From Polynucleobacter sp. JS-JIR-II-50 (GTDB lineage: Bacteria; Pseudomonadota; Gammaproteobacteria; Burkholderiales; Burkholderiaceae), in contig NZ_CP061307.1 in assembly GCF_018687895.1 (NCBI RefSeq), positions 1,757,948 through 1,821,947 of the forward strand: 64,000 nucleotides of DNA, read 5' to 3'. Shown piece after piece: positions 37,874 to 49,452 of the stretch. Below the pieces are notes generated by a model. It worked only from the letters and a program-made list of their open reading frames with translations. It was not told where the DNA came from and did no database searches. Made by a program: the position numbers and the translations under genes. Each line of letters starts with the position of its first letter. The first letter of the stretch is position 1.

Positions 37874-39018
37874 TGAGTCACTCCCATCCACAAATTAATG
37901 CATTCCAAGAGCAAATTCTCAATGCAGCTAAGAATAAAACCCCGCTCTCGATTGAAGGCGGTGGCACTAAATCTTGGTATGGCAACCCGAATAGCTACAC
38001 CAAACTAGATACACGTACTTACTCCGGTATTTTGGAGTACCAGCCAGAAGAATTAGTCATCACCGCTTGTGCTGGCACTCCACTAAAAGAAATTGAAGCG
38101 GCTCTCAAAGAAAAGAATCAGGTGCTTGCTTTTGAACCACCGCACTTTGGTGAACATGCAACCTTTGGTGGCGCAATTGCCGCCGGCCTTGCTGGCCCAG
38201 GGCGCATTACTGTGGGCAACTTCCGCGACTTTGTATTGGGTGCTCGCATTATTGATGGCAAAGGCCAAGATCTTTCCTTTGGCGGTAAGGTCATGAAGAA
38301 CGTAGCGGGATATGACGTCTCTCGTTTACTGCCTGGCTCTTTGGGAACACTTGCTCTTTTGTTAGAAGCCTCAGTCAAGGTCTTACCTAAACCTGCGGCG
38401 ACCGCAACCTTACGTTGCCAGATCTCCCAAGAGAAAGCCCTCAAGATATTAAATGAATGGGCTGGACAGCCACTACCTTTATCTGCAAGCTGCTGGATTG
38501 GCTCCGCTAAAGATGGAGATGGAGAGCTAACTTTCCGTCTTGCTGGTGCGGCAGCAGCCGTAAAGGCTGCAATTCCTCTGATGAGCTCTGTAGTGATGGC
38601 TACTGAGGTCAAAGAAGATATTGCTGAACATTTCTGGAATGATTTACGTGAGCAAAAACTTTCTGCATTTGCCAATCTAGGTGCCGATCAAACGCTTTAT
38701 CGTTTATCCCTGCCTGCTGCATGTGGACCACTTCATATTCCAGGCGCCAATGATCAAATTGTTCTGGAGTGGCATGGTCAACAACGTTGGATTACAGCGC
38801 CTGGTAACGAGGCGACCTTTAAAGCCATCAAGGCCATTGCTAATTCCCATGGCGGACATGCAACTCGCTTTAGACAGGGTGCCAGTGTAGACCCCAGCAA
38901 TCAGCGCTTTACCTTGCTATCCGAGCAAGCTCACTCCTTTGCCCTTGAGGCAGTGCAAGAACGCCTGAGATCAGCTTTTGATCCTTCAGGTGTATTCGCT
39001 ACTAAACGTCTTCCATAA
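37873..39018 (+). CDS. glcE: Glycolate oxidase subunit GlcE
   Basis: Second FAD-binding (PCMH-type) subunit of the glycolate dehydrogenase complex, 381 residues. The N-terminal half has LSIEGGGTKSWYG, ATFGGAIAAGLAGPGRITVG and the FGGKVMKNVAGYDVSRL segment typical of GlcE. Its start overlaps glcD (TAATG), and glcF begins eight bases after its stop, so the three subunits are made in equal order from one message. Confidence 0.95.
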   Translation: MSHSHPQINAFQEQILNAAKNKTPLSIEGGGTKSWYGNPNSYTKLDTRTYSGILEYQPEELVITACAGTPLKEIEAALKEKNQVLAFEPPHFGEHATFGGAIAAGLAGPGRITVGNFRDFVLGARIIDGKGQDLSFGGKVMKNVAGYDVSRLLPGSLGTLALLLEASVKVLPKPAATATLRCQISQEKALKILNEWAGQPLPLSASCWIGSAKDGDGELTFRLAGAAAAVKAAIPLMSSVVMATEVKEDIAEHFWNDLREQKLSAFANLGADQTLYRLSLPAACGPLHIPGANDQIVLEWHGQQRWITAPGNEATFKAIKAIANSHGGHATRFRQGASVDPSNQRFTLLSEQAHSFALEAVQERLRSAFDPSGVFATKRLP

Positions 39019-39026
39019 GCCTTTCT

Positions 39027-40304
39027 ATGCAAACTCAACTCGCCCCTCAATTTGCCAACACGCCGGAAGGTATCGAGGCAGCCCGCATTCTGGGTAAATG
39101 TGTTCACTGTGGCTTTTGTACGGCCACCTGCCCCACCTATCAAATACTGGGTGATGAGTTAGATGGGCCTCGCGGACGCATCTATCTGATTAAGCAGATC
39201 GCCGAAGGGCAGGCACCCACTGAAAAGACTCGCCTGCATTTAGATCGCTGTTTAACTTGCCGTAATTGTGAGAGCACCTGTCCGAGTGGTGTGCAATACG
39301 GCAACTTAATAGACATTGGTCGCAAGTGGGCAGAAGAAAATACGCCTGAGCGCCCAATCGGCCAACGCTTGACCCGTTGGGCCCTAAAAGAAGGTTTAAC
39401 TAAGCCCGCCTTATTTAATACGGCTATGACCCTAGGTCGCTTAGTGCGTCCGTTAATGCCAAGCGGTATCAAGCGCAAGATTCCGCTAACTGTTAATAAG
39501 GCACTGGCCGATTCCACTGATGCTTACGCAAGACCTTCTACAGCCCATCAGCGCAAAATGGTTTTACTCGAAGGTTGCGTACAACCTGGCATGCTCCCAA
39601 ATATCAATTCAGCTACAGCGCGCGTTCTTAATGCGTTGAAGATACAAATGATTAGCGCGCCCAATGCCACTTGTTGTGGTGCGCTACGCTATCACCTCAA
39701 TGATCAAGCCGGCGGCTTAGATAATGCCAAGCAAAATATTGATGCGTGGTGGCCTTTGGTTGAAAGTGGTGTGGAAGCCATTGTGATGACAGCATCTGGT
39801 TGCGGTGTGATGGTGAAAGACTATGGACATCTATTTGCAAATGATCCTATCTATGCAGCCAAAGCGAAAAAGATTTCAGATCTGACCAAAGATATTTCTG
39901 AAATACTACCTTCCTTACAAAATGAGCTGGTGCAGCTGGTAGGAACAGATCCAAAACCAGGCGTCGTATATCACCCGCCTTGCACCTTGCAACACGGCCA
40001 ACAAATTCGCGGCAAGGTTGAGGGATTGCTTTCTAGTATTGGTATTGGCGTGCGTTTATGTGCCGATAGCCATCTTTGCTGCGGTTCTGCGGGTACTTAC
40101 TCTGTTACTCAACCAGAACTCTCTGAGCAACTTCGTAAAAACAAGTTAACTCACTTAAACGCTGCCTGCGAGGAATCTGGTGCAGAGGTCATTGTTTCTG
40201 GAAACATTGGCTGCATTACTCATCTGCAGCAAGAAGACACCCCAGTAGTGCATTGGATTGAAATCGTAGATCAATTACTTAGCAAATCTTCTAAGGCCTC
40301 ATGA
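39027..40304 (+). CDS. glcF: Glycolate oxidase iron-sulfur subunit GlcF
   Basis: Electron-transfer subunit, 425 residues. Two 4Fe-4S ferredoxin clusters are visible: CVHCGFCTATCP at 25-36 and CLTCRNCESTCP at 75-86. Two CCG heterodisulfide-reductase-like domains follow, with CCGALRYH and CCGSAGTYS. It completes the GlcDEF complex, which passes electrons from glycolate toward the quinone pool. It overlaps yggS by four bases. Glycolate use fits a planktonic freshwater lifestyle, since algae release glycolate (inference). Confidence 0.95.
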   Translation: MQTQLAPQFANTPEGIEAARILGKCVHCGFCTATCPTYQILGDELDGPRGRIYLIKQIAEGQAPTEKTRLHLDRCLTCRNCESTCPSGVQYGNLIDIGRKWAEENTPERPIGQRLTRWALKEGLTKPALFNTAMTLGRLVRPLMPSGIKRKIPLTVNKALADSTDAYARPSTAHQRKMVLLEGCVQPGMLPNINSATARVLNALKIQMISAPNATCCGALRYHLNDQAGGLDNAKQNIDAWWPLVESGVEAIVMTASGCGVMVKDYGHLFANDPIYAAKAKKISDLTKDISEILPSLQNELVQLVGTDPKPGVVYHPPCTLQHGQQIRGKVEGLLSSIGIGVRLCADSHLCCGSAGTYSVTQPELSEQLRKNKLTHLNAACEESGAEVIVSGNIGCITHLQQEDTPVVHWIEIVDQLLSKSSKAS

Positions 40305-41026
40305 ATTCCATCGTTGTCAATCTGATGCAAGTCAGAGCAAGGATTGAACTTGCCGCCTTAGCAGCAAAGCGTGAGCCCGAAGAAATCGAGCTTTTGGCAG
40401 TTAGCAAGACCTTTCCTACTGCTGCCGTTGAAGAAGCTATGCATGCTGGACAATCAGCTTTTGGTGAAAACTATGTGCAAGAGGCCGTTGAAAAAATTGA
40501 GAAGCTAGCCAAATTACGCCCTTGGTTAACCTGGCATTTCATTGGCCCTTTGCAGAGCAATAAAACCAGAGAAGTGGCCCAATACTTCGATTGGGTTCAT
40601 AGTGTGGACCGCCTCAAAATTGCAGAACGCCTATCTGCCCAACGCGGTGAGTTTCCAGATTTACCGCCATTAATGGTTTGTGCACAGATCAATGTGAGCG
40701 AAGAAGGCAGTAAAAGTGGCGTCTCTCTAATTGAAGTCGAAGAGCTTTGCAACGCCATCGCCTCTTTACCAAACTTGGTTCTGAGGGGTTTGATGGCTAT
40801 TCCAGCGCCTAATTCAGACCCCATCTTGCAACGCCAAGCGTTTGCAGCAGTGCAAGATTGTTTCAAGCGTATACAAGCCAGCCATTTCACTGAGCTTGGC
40901 TACCAGTTCTTTGACACCCTTTCGATGGGCATGTCCGATGATTTAGAGGCCGCCATCGCTGAAGGCAGCACTGTAGTTCGCGTTGGTACAGCTATTTTCG
41001 GGAAGCGCGATAAGATTAGCAAATGA
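40301..41026 (+). CDS. yggS: YggS family pyridoxal-phosphate homeostasis protein
   Basis: A 241-residue TIM-barrel PLP-binding protein (PLPBP family) that buffers vitamin B6 and amino-acid pools and has no known catalytic reaction. The PLP lysine is Lys36 in LLAVSKTF. FGENYVQEAVEKIE, WHFIGPLQSNK, HSVDRLKIAERL and SMGMSDDLEAAI are family blocks. ATGA overlaps couple it to both glcF before and proC after. The yggS-proC pairing is widespread; attachment behind glcF is less usual. Confidence 0.95.
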   Translation: MNSIVVNLMQVRARIELAALAAKREPEEIELLAVSKTFPTAAVEEAMHAGQSAFGENYVQEAVEKIEKLAKLRPWLTWHFIGPLQSNKTREVAQYFDWVHSVDRLKIAERLSAQRGEFPDLPPLMVCAQINVSEEGSKSGVSLIEVEELCNAIASLPNLVLRGLMAIPAPNSDPILQRQAFAAVQDCFKRIQASHFTELGYQFFDTLSMGMSDDLEAAIAEGSTVVRVGTAIFGKRDKISK

Positions 41027-41892
41027 GCACAAACAAAATCGCACAAAACAATAGCAATGCGCACATTACCTTTATTGGCGGTGGCAATATGGGGCGCGCC
41101 CTCATCAGCGGCCTTCTTGCTAACGGATTCAAACCCAATCAAATCTCTGTTGTAGAAGCTAATGCTGAAACTGCCCTAAAGTTACATGAAGATTTTGGTG
41201 TTCAAGGCATTGGCGCTCTGGAGCACATCGCTTTTGATTTCTCTAAAAATAATGTGCTTGTTATGGCAATCAAACCCCAAGACTTCAATGTCGTTGCTAA
41301 AGGTTTGGCGTCTAAGTTAAAGCATGCCAGTGCCCCTGGTCCACTCATTCTGAGTATCGCTGCCGGTATTCGCCTAAAGGATATGAGTCGCTGGCTTGAT
41401 CACACACGCTGTGTGCGCGCCATGCCAAATACTCCAGCCTTAATTGGTAAAGGCATTACCGGTCTTTTTGCAGATGCCGCTGTAGATCAGTCTGATCGGG
41501 CCTTAGCAGAAACCATTTGTAATGCAGTAGGTCAAGCCGTTTGGGTAAAAGAAGAAAAGCTGATGGATGCAGTAACTGCTGTTTCTGGTAGCGGCCCAGC
41601 ATATGTCTTTGCATTTTTAGAGGCAATGCAATCTGCTGGAGAGAAACTCGGTCTTGATTCAGGGACGGCGCGCAAGCTGGCTTATGCCACTCTTGAAGGG
41701 GCTACACAGCTCGCCCATAACTCTGATGAACACGCTGGTGTTCTGCGCGAGAGAGTCACTTCAAAGGGCGGAACCACTGCTGCCGCTCTAGATGTCATGA
41801 AGCAACAAGGTTGGCACGAGATTTTAGAAAAAGCGATTGATGCAGCCAGTCAGCGTGGCAAAACGATGGGTGATGAACTAGGTCAGAGTTAA
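41023..41892 (+). CDS. proC: Pyrroline-5-carboxylate reductase
   Basis: Last step of proline synthesis, NAD(P)H-dependent. The Rossmann loop FIGGGNMGRALISGL is at 18-32 in a 289-residue protein. MAIKPQDFNVV, RAMPNTPALIGKGITG and the C-terminal signature AVSGSGPAYVFAFLEAMQ with VTSKGGTTAAALDVM follow. Last gene of the glcDEF-yggS-proC transcript, coupled to yggS by ATGA. Confidence 0.96.
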   Translation: MSTNKIAQNNSNAHITFIGGGNMGRALISGLLANGFKPNQISVVEANAETALKLHEDFGVQGIGALEHIAFDFSKNNVLVMAIKPQDFNVVAKGLASKLKHASAPGPLILSIAAGIRLKDMSRWLDHTRCVRAMPNTPALIGKGITGLFADAAVDQSDRALAETICNAVGQAVWVKEEKLMDAVTAVSGSGPAYVFAFLEAMQSAGEKLGLDSGTARKLAYATLEGATQLAHNSDEHAGVLRERVTSKGGTTAAALDVMKQQGWHEILEKAIDAASQRGKTMGDELGQS

Positions 41893-41910
41893 GCTGTTAC
41901 CTATTTCGGC

Positions 41911-42774
41911 CTAGTTAATTGCTAGGCCCAACACAATTCCCAGAAATAAAAATCCGCCTAACCAGTTGTTATGGCGAAATGCTCTGAAACAATTATCTCT
42001 ATTGCGGGTTGAAACCAACTTCAAGTGATAGATTGCGCAAGCGAATGCTGCGAACCAGCCCACTAAAAAATAATTACTCAAGTTAGCCAATTGCGCTACC
42101 CATAACTGACTCAGAAAAAGCATCCCGTAGCTTATTGCTATAGCGACGACATCGTACCGACCAAAAGTAATGGCCGATGTTCTCAACCCTAGGCGCAGAT
42201 CATCATCGCGGTCAACCATGGCATAGGCTGTGTCATAGGCGATCGCCCAAAAGATGTTCCCAATGAATAAGAACCATGCCTCTAGGGGAATGAAATCCAA
42301 AATAGCTGCATACGCCATCGGAATACCAAAGCCAAAAGCAATACCCAAGACAGCTTGGGGCATGGCAAAAAAGCGTTTTGTAAAGGGATAGACGAAGGCC
42401 ACTAGCAAAGCAAGCACGGATAGTTGCTTTGTAAATACATTCAGAGGCTGAATGAGTAAAAACGCAATTAAGGCCAATACCCCAGCCACAGCTACAGCCT
42501 CTTTACCCGAGATTTTTCCACTCGTGACTGGGCGACCTTGGGTACGCTTAACATGACGATCAAAATCACGATCAGCATAGTCGTTGATTGCGCAGCCTGC
42601 ACTCCGCATCAAAAATGTACCGACAGTAAAGATCAGCAAAATGGATAAATCAGGTACACCACTGCTTGCCAACCAAAGGGCCCAGAGCGTAGGCCACAAC
42701 AGTAATAGCGTGCCAATCGGCTTATCCAGCCTGATTAAATATCCATAAGAAATAAAACGCTCTTTTACATTCAT
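41911..42774 (-). CDS. ubiA: 4-hydroxybenzoate polyprenyltransferase
   Basis: Inner-membrane prenyltransferase joining an octaprenyl-type tail to 4-hydroxybenzoate in ubiquinone synthesis. The 287 residues form about nine helices. The two Asp-rich motifs are NDYADRDFD at 64-72 and the later [20 protein letters not shown] box (42781-42786) lies six bases before its ATG, partly inside the end of recG, so it may have its own leaderless transcript as well as read-through from recG. Confidence 0.95.
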   Translation of the reverse strand: MNVKERFISYGYLIRLDKPIGTLLLLWPTLWALWLASSGVPDLSILLIFTVGTFLMRSAGCAINDYADRDFDRHVKRTQGRPVTSGKISGKEAVAVAGVLALIAFLLIQPLNVFTKQLSVLALLVAFVYPFTKRFFAMPQAVLGIAFGFGIPMAYAAILDFIPLEAWFLFIGNIFWAIAYDTAYAMVDRDDDLRLGLRTSAITFGRYDVVAIAISYGMLFLSQLWVAQLANLSNYFLVGWFAAFACAIYHLKLVSTRNRDNCFRAFRHNNWLGGFLFLGIVLGLAIN

Positions 42775-42784
42775 AGGTTAATTA

Positions 42785-44872
42785 TCAAGCCTTTAGAAAT
42801 TCTGCTCGAGATCCGAGCCAGCGTTCTAAATGACGCTCCACCAGATCTGCATGCTCAGCAAGTAAGCGCTCAGCCGCCTGTTGAGCTAACTCAATTAACC
42901 AGGCATCGCGTTGCAAATCAACAAAGCGCAACATCGCATCTCCTGATTGCTTCGCACCCAGTAATTCACCTGGACCACGCAGTGATAAATCCCGCTCCGC
43001 AATCACAAAACCATCTGAGGTCTCACGTAAAGTTTGCAAGCGCTCCTTGGCGGCCATTGAAAGGGGCTCGGCGTACATCAAAATACAGACCGAATCTGCA
43101 GACCCCCTACCCACGCGCCCGCGCAATTGATGAATCTGGGCATAACCAAAGCGCTCAGCATGCTCAATTACCATTAATGCTGCATTGGGTACGTCTACCC
43201 CAACCTCAATTACCGTAGTGGCAACTAAAAGCTGAATCTCATTTGCCTTAAAGGCGGCCATGACTGATGCTTTTTCTTCTGCTTTTAATCTGCCATGCAC
43301 CAAGCCAACCTTAAAGTCAGGTAAAGCCTGTGTCAGTTGCTCGAAGCTCTCAACTGCTGTTTGCAATTGCAGCACTTCAGACTCTTCAATGAGAGGGCAC
43401 ACCCAGTACGCTTGCAACCCCTTGGATAACCAACTTTGCAAACCACCGATCACCTCATCACGGCGGCCGGCTTTAACTACCTTGGTAGCAATCGGTTTTC
43501 GGCCAGGAGGTAATTCATCGATGACAGAGACATCCAAGTCGGCATAGTAGGTCATCGCTAAAGTGCGTGGTATTGGTGTTGCTGACATCATCAGTTGATG
43601 GCAGTAAAACAGTTCTGAGCCAACCCGTTGCTGAATCTCTAAACGCTGCCTCACTCCAAAGCGATGTTGCTCATCAATCACTGCGAGGCCAAGTTTGGCA
43701 AAGCTCACATTTTCTTGAATAAGAGCATGCGTACCAATAATGAGTTGAGCTTGCCCATTCTCGATCACTTCTTGCGCCAATCGTTTTTCTTTGGCTTTCA
43801 GACTTCCTGACAGCCAAGCGATTCTGACCCCCAAAGGTTCAAACCATTCTTTCATTTTGAGGTAGTGCTGCTCAGCCAAGATCTCCGTAGGCGCCATGAT
43901 GGCGGCTTGATAACCATAATCCATCGCCCGCGCCGCAGCTAAGGCAGCCACTACGGTCTTACCGCTACCCACATCCCCCTGTAAAAGGCGATTCATCGGA
44001 AATAATTGTGAAAGGTCATGACTAATTTCAGACCAAACGCGCTCTTGAGAATTAGTTAATTTAAAAGGTAATACTTTCAGCAAGCCCGCTTCAAAGCTTA
44101 GCTGCTCTTTCTTGCCTTTACTCTCATCTTTATTTTTTACAAAACTTGGTGCATGTCGCTCTCGACGAATGGCATGCGCACGCTTTAACGAAATTTGCTG
44201 GGCAAGGAGCTCCTCAAACTGCACTCGACGCCAAGCAGGATGAGTGCGCTCTAGCAATGCCTGAGTATTGGCATCGGCAGGCGGTTGATGTAAATAGATA
44301 ATCGCCTCTTGCAAGTTTGGCCAATCATGACTTGGCAACAACTCTGCCATCAGTTCTTTGGGCAAGAACTCAGCCAGACTATCTTGCAGGCTTGGGTCAC
44401 GTAAGGCTTGTGTCACTGCTTTACGAATAATCGCTTGCGAAACTCCAACGCTTGCCGGGTAAACTGGGGTCAAACTAGCAGGCAAAGGCGCATCTGGAGC
44501 TACAGCTCTCACAGTAGGATGCACCATCTCCGGACCCTGAAAACCTTCGCGTACTTCACCGCGGACTCGAATATTGGCCCCGACAGCCATTTGTTTTTGT
44601 TGGCTGGGGTAGAAGTTCAGAAAACGCAGATTTAAGGTTTCAGTGTCATCCTCGATGGTGACTACCATCTGCCTTCTGGGCCGAAACAAGACCTGATTGC
44701 GAATAACTACGCCTTGGGTCTGAGCGGAGTTAAACCGACCTTGGGCAATTGCCTCCTCGATGGTGAGTAGCTCAGTCTCATCCTCATAACGGGTCGGCAA
44801 GTGCAAAGCAAGGGCCATAGGGCTGTCTAAACCCATCTTTTGGAGTGTGCTTGGCGCTTGTTTAGTAGTCAT
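42785..44872 (-). CDS. recG: ATP-dependent DNA helicase RecG
   Basis: Branch-migration helicase that remodels stalled forks and R-loops. The 695 residues have an N-terminal OB-fold wedge (about 50-160). The helicase core has Walker A GDVGSGKT, IGTHALIQENV, the DEQHRFG box, MSATPIPRTLA and the motif VI region HQLRGRVGRGS. It is divergent from queA with 30 bases between starts and has TAGATT six bases before the ATG. ubiA follows in the same direction. Confidence 0.97.
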   Translation of the reverse strand: MTTKQAPSTLQKMGLDSPMALALHLPTRYEDETELLTIEEAIAQGRFNSAQTQGVVIRNQVLFRPRRQMVVTIEDDTETLNLRFLNFYPSQQKQMAVGANIRVRGEVREGFQGPEMVHPTVRAVAPDAPLPASLTPVYPASVGVSQAIIRKAVTQALRDPSLQDSLAEFLPKELMAELLPSHDWPNLQEAIIYLHQPPADANTQALLERTHPAWRRVQFEELLAQQISLKRAHAIRRERHAPSFVKNKDESKGKKEQLSFEAGLLKVLPFKLTNSQERVWSEISHDLSQLFPMNRLLQGDVGSGKTVVAALAAARAMDYGYQAAIMAPTEILAEQHYLKMKEWFEPLGVRIAWLSGSLKAKEKRLAQEVIENGQAQLIIGTHALIQENVSFAKLGLAVIDEQHRFGVRQRLEIQQRVGSELFYCHQLMMSATPIPRTLAMTYYADLDVSVIDELPPGRKPIATKVVKAGRRDEVIGGLQSWLSKGLQAYWVCPLIEESEVLQLQTAVESFEQLTQALPDFKVGLVHGRLKAEEKASVMAAFKANEIQLLVATTVIEVGVDVPNAALMVIEHAERFGYAQIHQLRGRVGRGSADSVCILMYAEPLSMAAKERLQTLRETSDGFVIAERDLSLRGPGELLGAKQSGDAMLRFVDLQRDAWLIELAQQAAERLLAEHADLVERHLERWLGSRAEFLKA

Positions 44873-44902
44873 CGTTAAAATCTAATACCTGATGGTAATG
44901 CT

Positions 44903-47103
<2,201 letters not shown>

Positions 47104-47110
47104 TAGCCCT

Positions 47111-47131
47111 ACAGGGGGCAAAACCCCCTGC
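47111..47131 (+). terminator. Hairpin after tgt
   Basis: Perfect stem CAGGGGG / CCCCCTG around a CAAAA loop (47112-47130). No T-run follows, so it may be a weak terminator or mRNA 3' stabiliser separating tgt from yajC. Confidence 0.5.
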
Positions 47132-47237
47132 AAATCACCTCCAAAGCCCCACACAGTTTAGAATTGCGGGTTACGGCCAACGGTTTAAGGGTCGAAAAAT
47201 ATCGCAGTTTTTAATTGGTAATTAACGGAGGTTTTGT

Positions 47238-47564
47238 ATGTGGATTAGTAACGCTTTTGCCCAAGCTCCTGCAGCGGGCGCAGATTCCAATGGCTTGATG
47301 AGCTTTCTCCCCTTGATTTTGATGTTTGCAGTTTTGTACTTCATCATGATTCGCCCACAAATGAAGCGTCAAAAAGAAACTAAAGCAATGCTCGAGTCAT
47401 TAGGCGTTGGTGATGAGGTTGTTACTGTTGGCGGCATCATGGGCAAAGTAACAGCATTGAAAGACCAAGTGGTTACCGTTGAAATTTCTGCTGGCACTGA
47501 AGTGCACATGCAAAAAGGCGCTATCACTACAGTATTGCCAAAGGGCACACTGAAGTCTGCTTAA
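47238..47564 (+). CDS. yajC: Preprotein translocase subunit YajC
   Basis: A 108-residue single-span accessory subunit of the SecDF-YajC complex. One transmembrane segment (about 24-42, LMSFLPLILMFAVLYFIMI), then the signature RPQMKRQKETKAMLESLGVG and a KOW-like beta region GDEVVTVGGIMGKV. A strong GGAGG ribosome site precedes the ATG. It lies 26 bases ahead of secD. Confidence 0.96.
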   Translation: MWISNAFAQAPAAGADSNGLMSFLPLILMFAVLYFIMIRPQMKRQKETKAMLESLGVGDEVVTVGGIMGKVTALKDQVVTVEISAGTEVHMQKGAITTVLPKGTLKSA

Positions 47565-47589
47565 TTTTATTGTTTAAAAGTATCTCAAT

Positions 47590-49449
47590 ATGAATCGCTA
47601 CCCTCTCTGGAAATATCTAGTCATTGCCGTTGCCTTGCTGATCGGCGGACTATATTCATTACCCAATTTCTATGGTGAGGCTCCAGCGGTTCAGGTCTCG
47701 TCTGCCAAGCCAACCATCAAGGTTGATTTGGCAACACAGGCTCGTGTCGAAAAAATTCTGACAGAAGCCAACATTAGTAACACCGGCCTCTTCTTTGAAG
47801 TCGCTGGCAATGTAGGCTCTATCAAAGTTCGCTTCAATAACACTGACATTCAATTGCGCGCGCGCGATCTATTGCAGCAGAAAATGAATGTTGATCAAAA
47901 TGATCCCAACTACACCGTTGCCTTAAACCTTCTGTCCAATACACCGGGCTGGTTAAGTGCAATCAATGCATTACCAATGCCACTGGGCTTGGATTTGCGT
48001 GGCGGCGTCTACTTCCTCTTACAAGTCGATATGAAGGGCGCAGTCCAGAAAAAAGTGACTTCCTTGGCAGGCGATATTCGCAGTCAATTACGTGACAAGA
48101 GCATTCGTCATCAAGGTATTGAGCGTGGCGCTGATTTCATCTCGATTAATTTCGCCAATGTCGAAGACGCTGATAAAGCACGCGCATTACTTACAACAGG
48201 CCAACCTGAGCTGATTTGGCTAATCAAATCCAATGGCTCTTTACCAAAATTAGTGGGCGAATTTAAGCCGACTGCCTTGAAGGAAATTCAAGACAACGCC
48301 GTTAAGCAAAACATCATCACCCTGAATAAGCGTGTGAACGAATTGGCGGTTAAAGAGCCGGTGATCCAACAACAAGGTGCTGAGCGCATTGTGGTGCAAC
48401 TACCTGGAGTACAAGATACCGCTCGTGCCAAAGACATTATTGGCCGCACGGCAACTCTAGAGTCTCGCCTAGCCGATCCCTTGGTGTCTACCATTGGCTT
48501 AGGCGAAACTCCTCCTCCGGGTATGGATACTTTCCGCTTTGGAGAAAATCGTTTGGGTGTATTTAAAAAATCAGTGATCTTCAGTGGCGACCGTATTACC
48601 GATGCTAGCGCTGGTTTTGACCAAAACCAGCGCCCAGCAGTAAACATCTCCCTAGATGCTGCTGGTGGGCGCGTCATGCAAGAAGTGACTCGCGAAAATA
48701 TCGGCAAGCCTATGGGCATGATCTTGTTTGAAAAGGGTAAAGGTGAAGTACTCACCATCGCCACTATTCAAAGTGAGTTTGGCTCTAAGTTCCAAATCAC
48801 TGGTCAGCCAACTACCGAGAGCGCTAATGACTTAGCCCTGCTCTTGCGTGCTGGATCTTTGGCAGCGCCAATGGAAATCATTGAAGAACGCACTATTGGA
48901 CCAAGTCTTGGCGCAGAAAATATTGAGAAGGGCTTTAAGTCACTCTTAATCGGCTTTACAGCGATCGCGATTTTCATGATGGCCTACTACTTACTATTTG
49001 GCACTTTCTCTGTTGTCGCTTTGGCAGTGAACTTACTCTTGCTGATCTCAGTGCTATCAATGCTGCAAGCCACCCTCACCTTGCCAGGTATCGCAGCGAT
49101 GGCCTTGGCTCTGGGTATGGCTATTGACTCCAACGTGTTGATTAACGAGCGTATTCGTGAAGAGTTGCGTAACGGAGCTTCGCCACAAACAGCCATTTCT
49201 GTCGGCTTCGACAAAGCCTGGGCAACGATTCTGGACTCTAACGTAACGACTTTGATTGCTGGTCTAGCCTTATTGGCATTTGGATCGGGCCCCATCAAAG
49301 GCTTCGCAGTGGTTCACTGTTTAGGTATTCTGACTTCAATGTTCTCGGCTGTCTTCTTCTCACGTGGCCTTGTTAACCTCTGGTACGGCAGACATAAGAA
49401 GATTCAAAAACTCGCTATCGGCCAAGTTTGGCGCCCACAGGAGAAATAA
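47590..49449 (+). CDS. secD: Protein translocase subunit SecD
   Basis: RND-family component that uses the proton gradient to help release proteins on the periplasmic side of SecYEG. In 619 residues: TM1 at about 9-26, a large periplasmic P1 domain (DLRGGVYFLLQVDMKGAV and GRTATLESR), and five C-terminal helices including ALALGMAIDSNVLINERIRE. secF starts four bases after the stop, so the pair is coupled. Confidence 0.97.
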   Translation: MNRYPLWKYLVIAVALLIGGLYSLPNFYGEAPAVQVSSAKPTIKVDLATQARVEKILTEANISNTGLFFEVAGNVGSIKVRFNNTDIQLRARDLLQQKMNVDQNDPNYTVALNLLSNTPGWLSAINALPMPLGLDLRGGVYFLLQVDMKGAVQKKVTSLAGDIRSQLRDKSIRHQGIERGADFISINFANVEDADKARALLTTGQPELIWLIKSNGSLPKLVGEFKPTALKEIQDNAVKQNIITLNKRVNELAVKEPVIQQQGAERIVVQLPGVQDTARAKDIIGRTATLESRLADPLVSTIGLGETPPPGMDTFRFGENRLGVFKKSVIFSGDRITDASAGFDQNQRPAVNISLDAAGGRVMQEVTRENIGKPMGMILFEKGKGEVLTIATIQSEFGSKFQITGQPTTESANDLALLLRAGSLAAPMEIIEERTIGPSLGAENIEKGFKSLLIGFTAIAIFMMAYYLLFGTFSVVALAVNLLLLISVLSMLQATLTLPGIAAMALALGMAIDSNVLINERIREELRNGASPQTAISVGFDKAWATILDSNVTTLIAGLALLAFGSGPIKGFAVVHCLGILTSMFSAVFFSRGLVNLWYGRHKKIQKLAIGQVWRPQEK

Positions 49450-49452
49450 GCC

